NCBI GenBank assembly: GCA_021810905.1
Contig: JAJZQH010000001.1
Coordinates: forward strand, 62,001-126,000
From: a bacterium
GTDB taxonomy: Bacteria > UBA10199 > 2-02-FULL-44-16 > JAAZCA01
Length of the DNA: 64,000 bases
Reading direction: 5' to 3'
Shown: positions 46,348 to 54,719 of the stretch, one piece after another
Layout: each line of letters opens with the position of its first letter
How positions within the stretch are numbered: position 1 is the stretch's first letter
Made by a program: the position numbers and the translations under genes
Notes under the pieces: generated by a model
What the model saw: only the letters and a program-made list of their open reading frames with translations
What the model was told of the DNA's origin: nothing
Database searches by the model: none

Positions 46348-46363
46348 TGGCAGGGATCTTGCA
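46348..46363 (+). promoter_or_regulatory. Sigma-54 promoter P2 (upstream of the first large acidic protein)
   Basis: TGGCAGGGATCTTGCA has consensus -24 and -12 elements with correct spacing. It differs from P1 at one base within the 16. The expected start is near 46374, 20 bases before the ATG, with CTGCGAGGTC (46381-46390) as the ribosome site region. Confidence 0.88.
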
Positions 46364-46393
46364 AGATTATGCTGTGACAACTGCGAGGTCTTT

Positions 46394-48760
46394 ATGTCTT
46401 CAGTGAACGGCATAACATACAAAGTCCAGACAGTCGGCGACACATCGGCCGACGATCCTGCCGTGGAGACCAATCCAGGCGGAATCAACGATTTCTTTGA
46501 TGACAACCCGCTGGACGGAAGTAAGGCCCAGACAACCGATACCGGCGGCTCCGATCCGCTTAGCGACTATAACATCTTTGGTGCGCAGGGTGCGGACGGC
46601 AGCGTCGACTCCTCCTCCATCGACGCATGGCTTCTCACCTTCCCGCCGACGCTGGCGGAACTCATCGCCGCGAGGCCGGAGCTCATCAATTACCTGTCAA
46701 CGGCCGTCAAAAAATTCGAAAAGGCAAAAGAAGATCTGCAGAACCTGATAAACCAGTTGGACACCGACCTGGCCTCAGGCACCCTTACCGCGGCTGAATC
46801 AAAGGCTGAGAGTCACACCAGATCGCTTGCAGTAGCTGCGCTTGCAAAGGCCACTGCGCAGATCGAGGAGTGCTCGAAACAGGCAGACCAGCGCCAGGCC
46901 ACATGGATCCAGGAACAGAGGGCCGGCATGGATCTGGACGGGGACAAGTGGATAGGTCAGCCGTTTGTCGAAGGCTCATATTATGTGATCACAAAGGATG
47001 ACGGGACCAAGGTCTATCTCGATGTGAACAAGAAGGCCGTCCCCCCTCCCATGATGGACCCTGATTATGCACCACAGCTCGCATCCAGCGATTCCATGGA
47101 TATCATCACCAAAGACGACGTCTTTGGCACGCCCAAGGAAGACGCGGATCTGTATCTCAAGGTCAAGGAGAGCGCGCTCACCTCAAACAGCAACAATTTC
47201 AATGCCCCGATCGATATAGGAATTCCCGAATACATCTGGGTGGCGCGCGACCCTGACAGCACTACGGACAACAAGGCCGATGAGACTTTCAATAACGGCA
47301 GTTATGTCATGAGTCCGTACGAATTCGTGAGCGATGGAGGGGCCATCAAACAGAATGTACCGGATGATCGTTCAAAATCCGTGCAGGTGAAGGTGGCGAA
47401 GGTGGAGATCTCCTCAGATGAGATCGGAACCCTCTCGGGAAATCCAGCCGCCAAACTCTACAACACGGTGGTCACGCTTCGGGATAAAGACAATCACATC
47501 ATCATGCGGATCCGCGTGGACGGATTCGAGGGCTCAGGCCCTGCCGCCACGATGCTGGACAGCGGCGTCTCATATGTTGCGGCATCAACGCTGGGCTTTT
47601 CGATTCACGGCCAGGATCGCGCGAGCGCGATAAAGGTGGTCGCCGATCAATACAAGTCGACCGGCCGCCATGTGCTCACCGATACGAGCAAACTGGGCCA
47701 CGGCCCTGGCGACGATCAGGGAGACCGGGCCTTTAACGAGAACATAAATCAGTTTACGCAAAAGAGTTTCACCTCGACCAAATGGGACTCGACCGAAGGC
47801 AAGTGGGTGGACGACCCAAAGGACTTTGACAGCGGAGAATACGCGTACGGCGAATACAATGACCGCTACGTAGGCCCGGATGACGCACCACCAGAGGGGA
47901 GCTCCTATAGCACTTACACCACCGGCATCTTTCTCACGGGACTTCGCGGGGATATCACCGGCACAAGCTCTAACGACCTCATAATGACATCCGCGGTCGA
48001 TGAGTTCTCTCAGTACGCAAAGGATCATCTGGCCAAGGACGCGCAGGAACTCGCCTTTGATCAGCCCATGTACAACAATTTCATCAACACCGGAAACGGC
48101 ACTGACGCGGTCTTTCTCGGCAAGGGCAATAACTACGTAAAAGGCGCCTCTTTAGTATGGGGCGAAGGCATGGGCAACGATGACAAAAACTTTATTGTGC
48201 TGCGCTCTCAGCCCCCTGCCGGCGGCGGTACTGGCACGACGACCAAGATGCCGAACGTGAAGAACTTCGTGCACCTGGATGGCGGCACGGCATATATCGA
48301 TAACCCCGACGAAAACGGCGACAGCGCCCTGGGGAGCGGCCTAGGAGCACAGACTCCAGACGATATCACCAAGGAAGACCCGGGGATGCACGACGACTGG
48401 TACGAGGTCGCTGGCGCGGCATATTATACAAATCCCGGCGATTATGACGTAACTCACTGCCCGCTGGCCAGTGTTTCCAACGACGGTGGCGAGCCGATCG
48501 ATCGTGTCAATACCATAGATGGCGCCTGGACTGATGCAAAGGAAGGCTGGGACGAGGAATTCAAGGCCATCCCTGACCTTGACGGAGAACTTGAGGGCCT
48601 AGACGTCGATCAGATGATGGGCTCCCAGAGCGATCTGGATTCCGAGATGGACTCGTTTTTCAACGAGATGTTCGGCGACTTTAACGAATTCACGGGCGAG
48701 GCGGCGGATGTCGCGGCAGAAGGCGGCCCTGCAGATCCGAGCATGCCAGAGTCAGCCTGA
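46394..48760 (+). CDS. Large acidic RTX-like protein of unknown function, copy A
   Basis: A 788-residue Asp/Gly/Thr-rich protein without signal peptide. Residues 1-22 share the ungapped pattern Y9 K10 Q12 G15 T17 D20 with the neighbouring 787-residue protein. Residues about 80-180 are helical (TLAELIAARPELINYLSTAVKKFEKAKEDLQNLI). The middle is beta-rich, and degenerate RTX-type turns appear late (LRGDITGTSSNDLIMT and NTGNGTDAVFLGKGNNYVKGA). Calcium-loop-like stretches occur (DLDGDKWIGQP). The C-terminus is very acidic (SDLDSEMDSFFNEMFGDFNEF). It probably functions outside the cytoplasm; export route unknown. Confidence 0.8.
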   Translation: MSSVNGITYKVQTVGDTSADDPAVETNPGGINDFFDDNPLDGSKAQTTDTGGSDPLSDYNIFGAQGADGSVDSSSIDAWLLTFPPTLAELIAARPELINYLSTAVKKFEKAKEDLQNLINQLDTDLASGTLTAAESKAESHTRSLAVAALAKATAQIEECSKQADQRQATWIQEQRAGMDLDGDKWIGQPFVEGSYYVITKDDGTKVYLDVNKKAVPPPMMDPDYAPQLASSDSMDIITKDDVFGTPKEDADLYLKVKESALTSNSNNFNAPIDIGIPEYIWVARDPDSTTDNKADETFNNGSYVMSPYEFVSDGGAIKQNVPDDRSKSVQVKVAKVEISSDEIGTLSGNPAAKLYNTVVTLRDKDNHIIMRIRVDGFEGSGPAATMLDSGVSYVAASTLGFSIHGQDRASAIKVVADQYKSTGRHVLTDTSKLGHGPGDDQGDRAFNENINQFTQKSFTSTKWDSTEGKWVDDPKDFDSGEYAYGEYNDRYVGPDDAPPEGSSYSTYTTGIFLTGLRGDITGTSSNDLIMTSAVDEFSQYAKDHLAKDAQELAFDQPMYNNFINTGNGTDAVFLGKGNNYVKGASLVWGEGMGNDDKNFIVLRSQPPAGGGTGTTTKMPNVKNFVHLDGGTAYIDNPDENGDSALGSGLGAQTPDDITKEDPGMHDDWYEVAGAAYYTNPGDYDVTHCPLASVSNDGGEPIDRVNTIDGAWTDAKEGWDEEFKAIPDLDGELEGLDVDQMMGSQSDLDSEMDSFFNEMFGDFNEFTGEAADVAAEGGPADPSMPESA

Positions 48761-48855
48761 TGACAGCCCACCCCATTTCAGGACCCTTTTCCACATAATA
48801 CCCGGACCAACAATTTGCCTACCCGACATCTCAGATTTTTTACCTCTAAAATCAA

Positions 48856-48868
48856 CTGGTTACACCAG
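48856..48868 (+). repeat. Inverted repeat upstream of P3
   Basis: CTGGT-TAC-ACCAG is a perfect 5-bp dyad 19-31 bases upstream of the -24 element of P3. It could be a repressor or activator site. Confidence 0.35.
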
Positions 48869-48886
48869 ATCCTCGCAAGCGGGACT

Positions 48887-48902
48887 TGGCAAAGATATTG
48901 CA
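48887..48902 (+). promoter_or_regulatory. Sigma-54 promoter P3 (upstream of the RTX protein)
   Basis: TGGCAAAGATATTGCA has consensus -24 TGGCA and -12 TTGCA with 10 bases between GG and GC. The expected start is near 48913. The same 10-mer CTGCGAGGTC as in the P2 leader lies at 48926-48935, just before the ATG at 48940. Confidence 0.88.
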
Positions 48903-48939
48903 TTAATTATCATCGGATTAATCATCTGCGAGGTCACTT

Positions 48940-51303
48940 ATGAGTATGAACGTAAACACTAATTACAAGGCGCAAGATGCCGGTACTACGGCAACTGATC
49001 CTGTAACGACAGATTCGTCGACCGGCGCCTCTTCGACGACCGACCCGGCGATGGCCCAGCTCCTGGCCGAGGTCCAGCAAGCAATCGCCGACATCGAGCA
49101 GTGGAAGCTAGACAACGCCGATATCCTCGAAGAGATGGATGACGCCACGCTCAGCAATATCGAAAGGATCTACGCAACACTGAAGGCCGAGGCGGTTGCT
49201 ATACCTGCAATGTCCACGCTCAGCGCCACGGGCGGCTCCCCTGCCGCAGGCGGCGCCAATGCCTGGGACCCGCAGAAACTGGTAGATGGATGGAATCCGC
49301 CCGAGTATATCTCGACTGACCCCGATCCGAACTCGGCGGCAGAAGCGGCCATCGAGGGTGATACGGCAAAATACGGCGACTATGCCGGCACCATGCGCAT
49401 ACCGAGCGGCAATCCGTCCGACCCGAAGAGGGTCGGATTCCAGATGACCGACGACATGACGTCCGTGACCGTAGAATCCCACGGCCGCGACCTGATCTTC
49501 ACGGTGGGCTATGACAAGGACGGCGACGGCAAGGAAGACAGCAGAGAATCCTACGTCATTAAAAACGGAACCATGCAGCAGGGCGATTTCATCATCTCCG
49601 CGCGCGGCCTTACTCACGGCGTGACGATCGACTTGACCCAGGCCATTCGCGTGGACAGCGGCACCGCGAGCGGCAAGGGTTTCATCATCATCGGCTCCGA
49701 CAAAGATGACGTGATCAAGGGCAGCGGCAGCGACGACGGTATCGTTGGCGGTCTTGGCGCGGACCAGATCGACGGCGGGTTCGGCGACGACACGATCTAC
49801 GGCGACGAAGGCCCAGGCGCCGACGGCGCTAACGGATACATCGCCGGCAATTTCGACGAAGCGGCGGGCGGCGACGACGACATCAACGGCGGAGCCGGCT
49901 CCGACATCATTTATGCCCAGGGCGGCAATGACGATACGGTCTATACCTCGGACGTCAAAGACAAGGGCGGCAGCGTGATGGAGGCCGAGAACACCGTCGA
50001 CAACGTGACCGGCGCTAACCCTGGTACCGGCACCGGCTGGCTCGAATCGCCGAACGGCGAGTGGGAAGAAGGCGCGGAAGAGGACGGGATGGTCGTCTAT
50101 GAAAACACGAGCGACACCAACGACGCCGGCGAGATCGTGATCGACATGTCCGCCCTCCCCCCGGGCTACACGATGGCCTACGGCGAGATGAGCGCGGACA
50201 ACGACCTCATCCTCACCTTCGTCAACAGCGAAACCGGCGAGACGTTCAAGCTCAAGATCAAGGACTTCTTCAGCGGTTCATTCGGCGACAACAAAAACCC
50301 ATCAACGGCCATTCCGCATCTTGTAATTAACGGCACCGACGAGAACGACATCATCGACATGAGCCGCGTGAAGATCAACGAAGGCAATCAGCAGGGGCAG
50401 TGCATAGAGATTCATGGTATGGGCGGGGATGACATCATCCTCGGCCCGCAGAACAAGATGCTCAAGGACGGCGTTGCCATCAACGCCCCGCTTGACAGCA
50501 CGGTCAGCAACGGCACGCTCAACGACTACGTGAACGACGGCGTATTTGCAACCGACGACAACGCGGACAAAGACGGTCATCAAGAAACCGGCGACGGCTA
50601 TCATTCCGAGGTCAAGGATGGCCAGATCTACATCACCGATGATACGACCGACGACGCGACCAATCCCGACGGTCCGGCTGAAAAGCTCAACATCGTGGCG
50701 CCGGACGGATATGACTGGGGTTACATCACGCAGGACCAAGCCACCGGCGACATGTATGTCGTGCTCGTGAAAACTCAAGAATCCGGCAAGGCGGATACGA
50801 TAGTCATCAGAATAGACAAATCGCTTACCGAAGCGGGCGGCGGCAAACTCGGCTTCGGCGACATCTCCATCAAGCACCGCAAGACGGACAATGATTCATG
50901 GGGCGAGAGCCTGCCTCTCACGCCGTTCAGCATGGATGATGACGCTTACTCTCTCGACGGTGGCGATGGATCAGACCTCTACTTCGCGCAGAAGGGCAGC
51001 GACGTACTCGACGACGGCAAAGACGATACGGTCGAAGTGGATTACGGAACCTCGTACGTGCCGAGCAGCGACGTCCCTGTAAGCGGAAGCAGCGATACGG
51101 GAGGAAGCAGCGATCCTGATCCGGCCGACGATCCAACTACGCAGGATCCTACGACCACTGACATGAGCGATTCCGATTATAAGAAATGGGCCGAGGCGAA
51201 ACATGAGGACGACATCGATACTGACAACGACGGCACCATAAGCAGCGACGAGTGGGATGCGTGGCTCGCGGACAACCCGAACCCGCACGGCAAGAGCACC
51301 TGA
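48940..51303 (+). CDS. Large acidic RTX/EF-hand protein, copy B
   Basis: A 787-residue Asp/Gly-rich protein without signal peptide. The N-terminus shares Y9 K10 Q12 G15 T17 D20 with copy A, then has a helical stretch to residue 90. RTX nonapeptide repeats lie at about 245-295 (GSGSDDGIVGGLGADQIDGG and GFGDDTIYGDEG), 305-335 (GGAGSDIIYAQGGNDDTVY), near 490 (GMGGDDIILG) and 675 (DGGDGSDLYFAQKGSDVLDD). Calcium loops are DKDGDGKEDSRE near residue 190 and a perfect C-terminal EF-hand loop (DTDNDGTISSDEW). Probably a calcium-dependent surface or secreted protein. No T1SS genes are in the window. Confidence 0.85.
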   Translation: MSMNVNTNYKAQDAGTTATDPVTTDSSTGASSTTDPAMAQLLAEVQQAIADIEQWKLDNADILEEMDDATLSNIERIYATLKAEAVAIPAMSTLSATGGSPAAGGANAWDPQKLVDGWNPPEYISTDPDPNSAAEAAIEGDTAKYGDYAGTMRIPSGNPSDPKRVGFQMTDDMTSVTVESHGRDLIFTVGYDKDGDGKEDSRESYVIKNGTMQQGDFIISARGLTHGVTIDLTQAIRVDSGTASGKGFIIIGSDKDDVIKGSGSDDGIVGGLGADQIDGGFGDDTIYGDEGPGADGANGYIAGNFDEAAGGDDDINGGAGSDIIYAQGGNDDTVYTSDVKDKGGSVMEAENTVDNVTGANPGTGTGWLESPNGEWEEGAEEDGMVVYENTSDTNDAGEIVIDMSALPPGYTMAYGEMSADNDLILTFVNSETGETFKLKIKDFFSGSFGDNKNPSTAIPHLVINGTDENDIIDMSRVKINEGNQQGQCIEIHGMGGDDIILGPQNKMLKDGVAINAPLDSTVSNGTLNDYVNDGVFATDDNADKDGHQETGDGYHSEVKDGQIYITDDTTDDATNPDGPAEKLNIVAPDGYDWGYITQDQATGDMYVVLVKTQESGKADTIVIRIDKSLTEAGGGKLGFGDISIKHRKTDNDSWGESLPLTPFSMDDDAYSLDGGDGSDLYFAQKGSDVLDDGKDDTVEVDYGTSYVPSSDVPVSGSSDTGGSSDPDPADDPTTQDPTTTDMSDSDYKKWAEAKHEDDIDTDNDGTISSDEWDAWLADNPNPHGKST

Positions 51304-51304
51304 T

Positions 51305-52078
51305 TCAATATAGCACTTCAACCAGATACAACCCGCAGGCCGGGGCACAACGCCCGGCCTGTTCTCTTTTGCGGGCAGTAAGGATCTGCGCAATATCGTC
51401 CGGCGACTTCCTCCCCTCTCCCACGTCCACAAGCGTGCCAGCGATATTTCGAATCATGTGCCGCACAAATCCATCACCATGGAATTCGATGTCGATTATT
51501 CTGCCTTTGTGCATTGCATCGCATCGACTTTTTGACGCTGCTGAGACCTTAAATGCGATGCGCATAATGCGCCTCTTAGCGTGCCTGCTACCGCAGCCCG
51601 CCGCGCGGAAGCTCGCGAAATCGTGTTCCCCCACGAGTACCGCAGCCGCCTTCTTCATGGCCGCGAGATCGAGAGGGCCCCTCACCTGCCAGCAGCGGCC
51701 CAGCAACAAAGGCGAGCGTATCCTTGAGACAAAGAGACGGTAACGATATATCTTTCCCTTTGCGTCACGTCTTGCATTGAAGCCCGATGCCGCATCCTCT
51801 GCGGCAAGTATCGCGATATCATCCGGGAGCATGGAATTGAGGCCGGCAATAAACCCGTGGCAGGGGATCTTCGATGAAGTCACAAAATGCGCGACCTGCG
51901 CCAGCGCGTGCACACCGGCGTCGGTTCGACCGGCTGCGGTGACGGCAGTCCGCTTCCCGGTCATCTTTGCAAGTGCGTCTTCGATTCGCCCCTGCACGGA
52001 TTCGCCGTTAGGCTGACGCTGCCAGCCGACATAGTTGGCGCCGTCGTAGGAAATTGTTAATTTGATGGTACGATGCAT
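51305..52078 (-). CDS. truA: tRNA pseudouridine(38-40) synthase
   Basis: Modifies the anticodon stem-loop of many tRNAs. The 257 residues begin IKLTISYDGANYVGWQRQPNGESVQGRIEDAL. The catalytic aspartate is in AAGRTDAGVHALAQVAHF, and FHGDGFVRHMIRNIAGTLVDVG closes the active site. It is convergent with the RTX gene, with 1 base between the stops, and its 3' end contains that gene's terminator. Confidence 0.95.
   Translation of the reverse strand: MHRTIKLTISYDGANYVGWQRQPNGESVQGRIEDALAKMTGKRTAVTAAGRTDAGVHALAQVAHFVTSSKIPCHGFIAGLNSMLPDDIAILAAEDAASGFNARRDAKGKIYRYRLFVSRIRSPLLLGRCWQVRGPLDLAAMKKAAAVLVGEHDFASFRAAGCGSRHAKRRIMRIAFKVSAASKSRCDAMHKGRIIDIEFHGDGFVRHMIRNIAGTLVDVGEGRKSPDDIAQILTARKREQAGRCAPACGLYLVEVLY
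51336..51370 (+). terminator. Terminator of the RTX gene
   Basis: CAGGCCGGG (51336-51344) pairs with CCCGGCCTG (51353-51361), 9 bp perfect, followed by TTCTCTTTT. It lies inside the 3' coding end of the convergent truA. Confidence 0.75.
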
Positions 52079-52169
52079 GAAAAAAACGTGGATCGGGGTT
52101 CGGGTTTCGTGGATCGTAACCCTCTCAGGGTTTTACGGATCACGATACACGAATCACGAATCACGGTTG
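52079..52169. repeat. Low-complexity CGTGATT-type repeats between truA and the 849-residue gene
   Basis: On the minus strand there are units CGTGATT, CGTGATT, CGTGTAT, CGTGATC. On the plus strand CGTGGATCG occurs twice (about 52087 and 52109). A small ACCCTGAGAGGGT hairpin lies between them. The whole intergenic spacer is built from these elements. Confidence 0.55.
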
Positions 52170-54719
52170 TTAGAATTCAAACAAGAACCCCGCGGAGAAT
52201 ATCGGGCCGCTCAGGTCGAGACCCTTGCCGCCGAAGTTGTTGATCCATTGGTACTGCGCCTCCAGCGTGAGAAAGAAATCATTTATTCCAATATCGTGAA
52301 AATTTGTCTCGACGTCGCCTATCTTCCCGATGTTTATCTGCAGACCTCCCACCCCGTGCATGCCGAATTTGATCCCCTTGGTCGTCGATCCAGCCACAGA
52401 TTCCCTGAACACCCATCCGTCAAACCCGGCCTTTGCATACGGCACGAGGTAGCGCCAGTCAAAGTAGTCGGCGCGCCATACGAACGAGAGTTCGATCGGT
52501 ATGAGCATGAACGTGAAGTGATCCTGCGACTGCGTGCCGGTATCCACGGAGAGAGCGCTTCCGGATTTATAGAAGAAGCCCACGCCTAGCTCCGCGCCAT
52601 ACCGGCGCTGCGCGAGAAAACTACCCTGAATGCGAGTGACGAGATTGCAGCAGCTCGAGAAGAAGCGGTCCATGTCGGAGCTCTGCGGCATCCAGAAGCC
52701 GGTCTTGACCTCAAGAGACCACCAGGGCTGACCCACCCCTTCGCCCATCACGCTCGGCGTTGATGGAATATTCCTCTCCTCAACGCTTTCATCGGCAGCG
52801 GCAATTGCAACGGAGGAATAGACGGTAAGCAGCATCGCCAAGGCAACTGCGACCCTGGCGCCTTTTCTCTTCATCGTCGCGAGGATGAAGAGAATTGCAG
52901 GGAATAGCGCAGCAGCGAGCCATGGACGCGAGCTTTCGCCTGCGAGCGCACACCCTTTCTCACCGGAAAAACCGGCCGGACCTGCCGTCAACTCCGGCAC
53001 CGCAGACGCCCTGGATCCGTCGGGCAGTACGGCCGTACGGTTGAGGCTCACGTTGCCGCCGGTATCAACGCCTTCAACAGCGACATAATAAGTCGTGCCG
53101 TTGGTAAGGCCCGTAACCTCGGCCGTAACCTGGCTTCCGCTCGATGGCTGCGCCACCGATAGAGCCACTTCGCTCTTGGTGAGCACCGCAGCCGGATCGG
53201 TATCAACATAGACATTGTATGAGGCCATGTCGTTCACTGTAAGCCTGTCGAAATTCACGTAGATCTTGCCGCTGCCGAAACCCGTGGATTCTATGACCAC
53301 GTTCGGGGGAGGCGTGTCCACCGTAATCTGCGTTGCGCGCCGGCCCCTTCCAGTATCGCCGGTGAGAAATATCCAGATGTCGTTGGTCCCCTCGATAAAT
53401 GCGGTGACATTGTCCGCATAGTTGATCGTTACGGTCACATCCGTATCAGCAGCAGAGACCGTGCCGGAGCTCTTGCCTGTATTGTCGACCAGCAGAGTAC
53501 CACCCGCGTCAACGGACCCACCCGACCTTATCTCATATGTACCCGTCGTATCGCCCATGAACTTGAGCTCAAAACTCCCGCCAAGTGTCAGCGCGCTCCC
53601 TCCTCCGGAATACGTCAGACTGGTGACAGCTACGAAGGGCCGCTCCGTGATCACGCCCACCCCACCCGTGGAAAAACCCGCATAGACCATTCCGTCCGTA
53701 CTGCTCGACGCGGCAAGGAGCAAAGTCTGCGCTGACATCGGCATCGGTTCGCCGTTCACATCCGGATCTACGCCCAGGTCCAGCAGCTGACTCGTCGCCG
53801 TATCGATCACGTTCACTCCCATGGCGCCCGCCACATACGCATAGATGTTGAGCGGATTTTCAACTTGCGTGATGGCGACGTCCGTAAGCGAGGAGTTGGT
53901 CGCGATATCGATTGGGGATCCCGAAATCGTGTGAGTGGCAGGATCGATCTTTCTTACCGACGGAGTTGTTGCGTCGACCACGTAGAGTGCGTTGCCCGTA
54001 GGAAATGCGGCGATCGCAGGCAGAGAGAGCCTCGGAGTCACACTAACGCCCACGTCTATCATCGTGACGGAAGCGCCTCCGGACGGAAGAAAGAAGACGG
54101 CGCCCGAGTCAGTGGAGAAATATGCCTCTTTATTGACCTCTGAAAAAGCGCCGTCAGTGAAAATGAAACTCGTGACATTTGGAATCGCTGCAGTCACCGA
54201 CGCCAGAAGGCCTTGGGTGACGAGATCGATGACATGGATCTGGTGGCTCGTATTGTCGGCAACATACGCATATCTTCCGCCCGCATCGATCACGATCGGT
54301 CCCAGCTTGTCCCCGGTGACAAGTGTCACGCTCGTCGGATCCTTGGCAGGATCGTTCATGTCAAAGAAGAGGAGGTCTCCGTCTTCCTGCGAGGCAAGGA
54401 GTTGATTCTGGGAAGGAGCAAAACCAATGCCGGCAATAATGCCGTCGGTCAACGCATCGACTGACAACGCGGCTGGCTGCACTGCTTCCAGCGCAAAGGA
54501 GCCGACATCGATGAGGCTCACCACTTCACCGTAACTCACGATGAGCCTGCGGTCCGACGAAAGGATGAATCCGCTCTGAGTGGATGTTATTCCGAAACTG
54601 AACGGCGGCCCGCCGCCGGCGCTCCAGATCAGCTCAGCATCGGGAAATGCATGCGCTCTGGAAGGCAAAATTGCGACCAATGCGCATAAAAGAAAAAACC
54701 ATGTGTGAAGCCTGTTCAC
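52170..54719 (-). CDS. Beta-propeller/Fn3 surface protein fused to an outer-membrane barrel
   Basis: An 849-residue protein. The signal peptide is MNRLHTWFFLLCALVAILPSRAHA. Residues about 30-365 form repeated propeller blades of YVTN type (AYVADNTSHQIHVIDLVTQGLLASV). Residues about 470-580 are Fn3-like (NVYVDTDPA... VTGLTNGTTYYVAVEGVD). Then come GCALAGESSRPW, a helix to residue 615 and KRKGAR, which resembles a C-terminal sorting tail. Directly after it, from M616, comes what reads as a second signal peptide (ARVAVALAMLLTVYSSVAIAAA) and about 205 residues of barrel-like strands ending in SAGFLFEF, with a terminal aromatic. No stop or ribosome site separates the parts. Confidence 0.7.
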   Translation of the reverse strand: MNRLHTWFFLLCALVAILPSRAHAFPDAELIWSAGGGPPFSFGITSTQSGFILSSDRRLIVSYGEVVSLIDVGSFALEAVQPAALSVDALTDGIIAGIGFAPSQNQLLASQEDGDLLFFDMNDPAKDPTSVTLVTGDKLGPIVIDAGGRYAYVADNTSHQIHVIDLVTQGLLASVTAAIPNVTSFIFTDGAFSEVNKEAYFSTDSGAVFFLPSGGASVTMIDVGVSVTPRLSLPAIAAFPTGNALYVVDATTPSVRKIDPATHTISGSPIDIATNSSLTDVAITQVENPLNIYAYVAGAMGVNVIDTATSQLLDLGVDPDVNGEPMPMSAQTLLLAASSSTDGMVYAGFSTGGVGVITERPFVAVTSLTYSGGGSALTLGGSFELKFMGDTTGTYEIRSGGSVDAGGTLLVDNTGKSSGTVSAADTDVTVTINYADNVTAFIEGTNDIWIFLTGDTGRGRRATQITVDTPPPNVVIESTGFGSGKIYVNFDRLTVNDMASYNVYVDTDPAAVLTKSEVALSVAQPSSGSQVTAEVTGLTNGTTYYVAVEGVDTGGNVSLNRTAVLPDGSRASAVPELTAGPAGFSGEKGCALAGESSRPWLAAALFPAILFILATMKRKGARVAVALAMLLTVYSSVAIAAADESVEERNIPSTPSVMGEGVGQPWWSLEVKTGFWMPQSSDMDRFFSSCCNLVTRIQGSFLAQRRYGAELGVGFFYKSGSALSVDTGTQSQDHFTFMLIPIELSFVWRADYFDWRYLVPYAKAGFDGWVFRESVAGSTTKGIKFGMHGVGGLQINIGKIGDVETNFHDIGINDFFLTLEAQYQWINNFGGKGLDLSGPIFSAGFLFEF

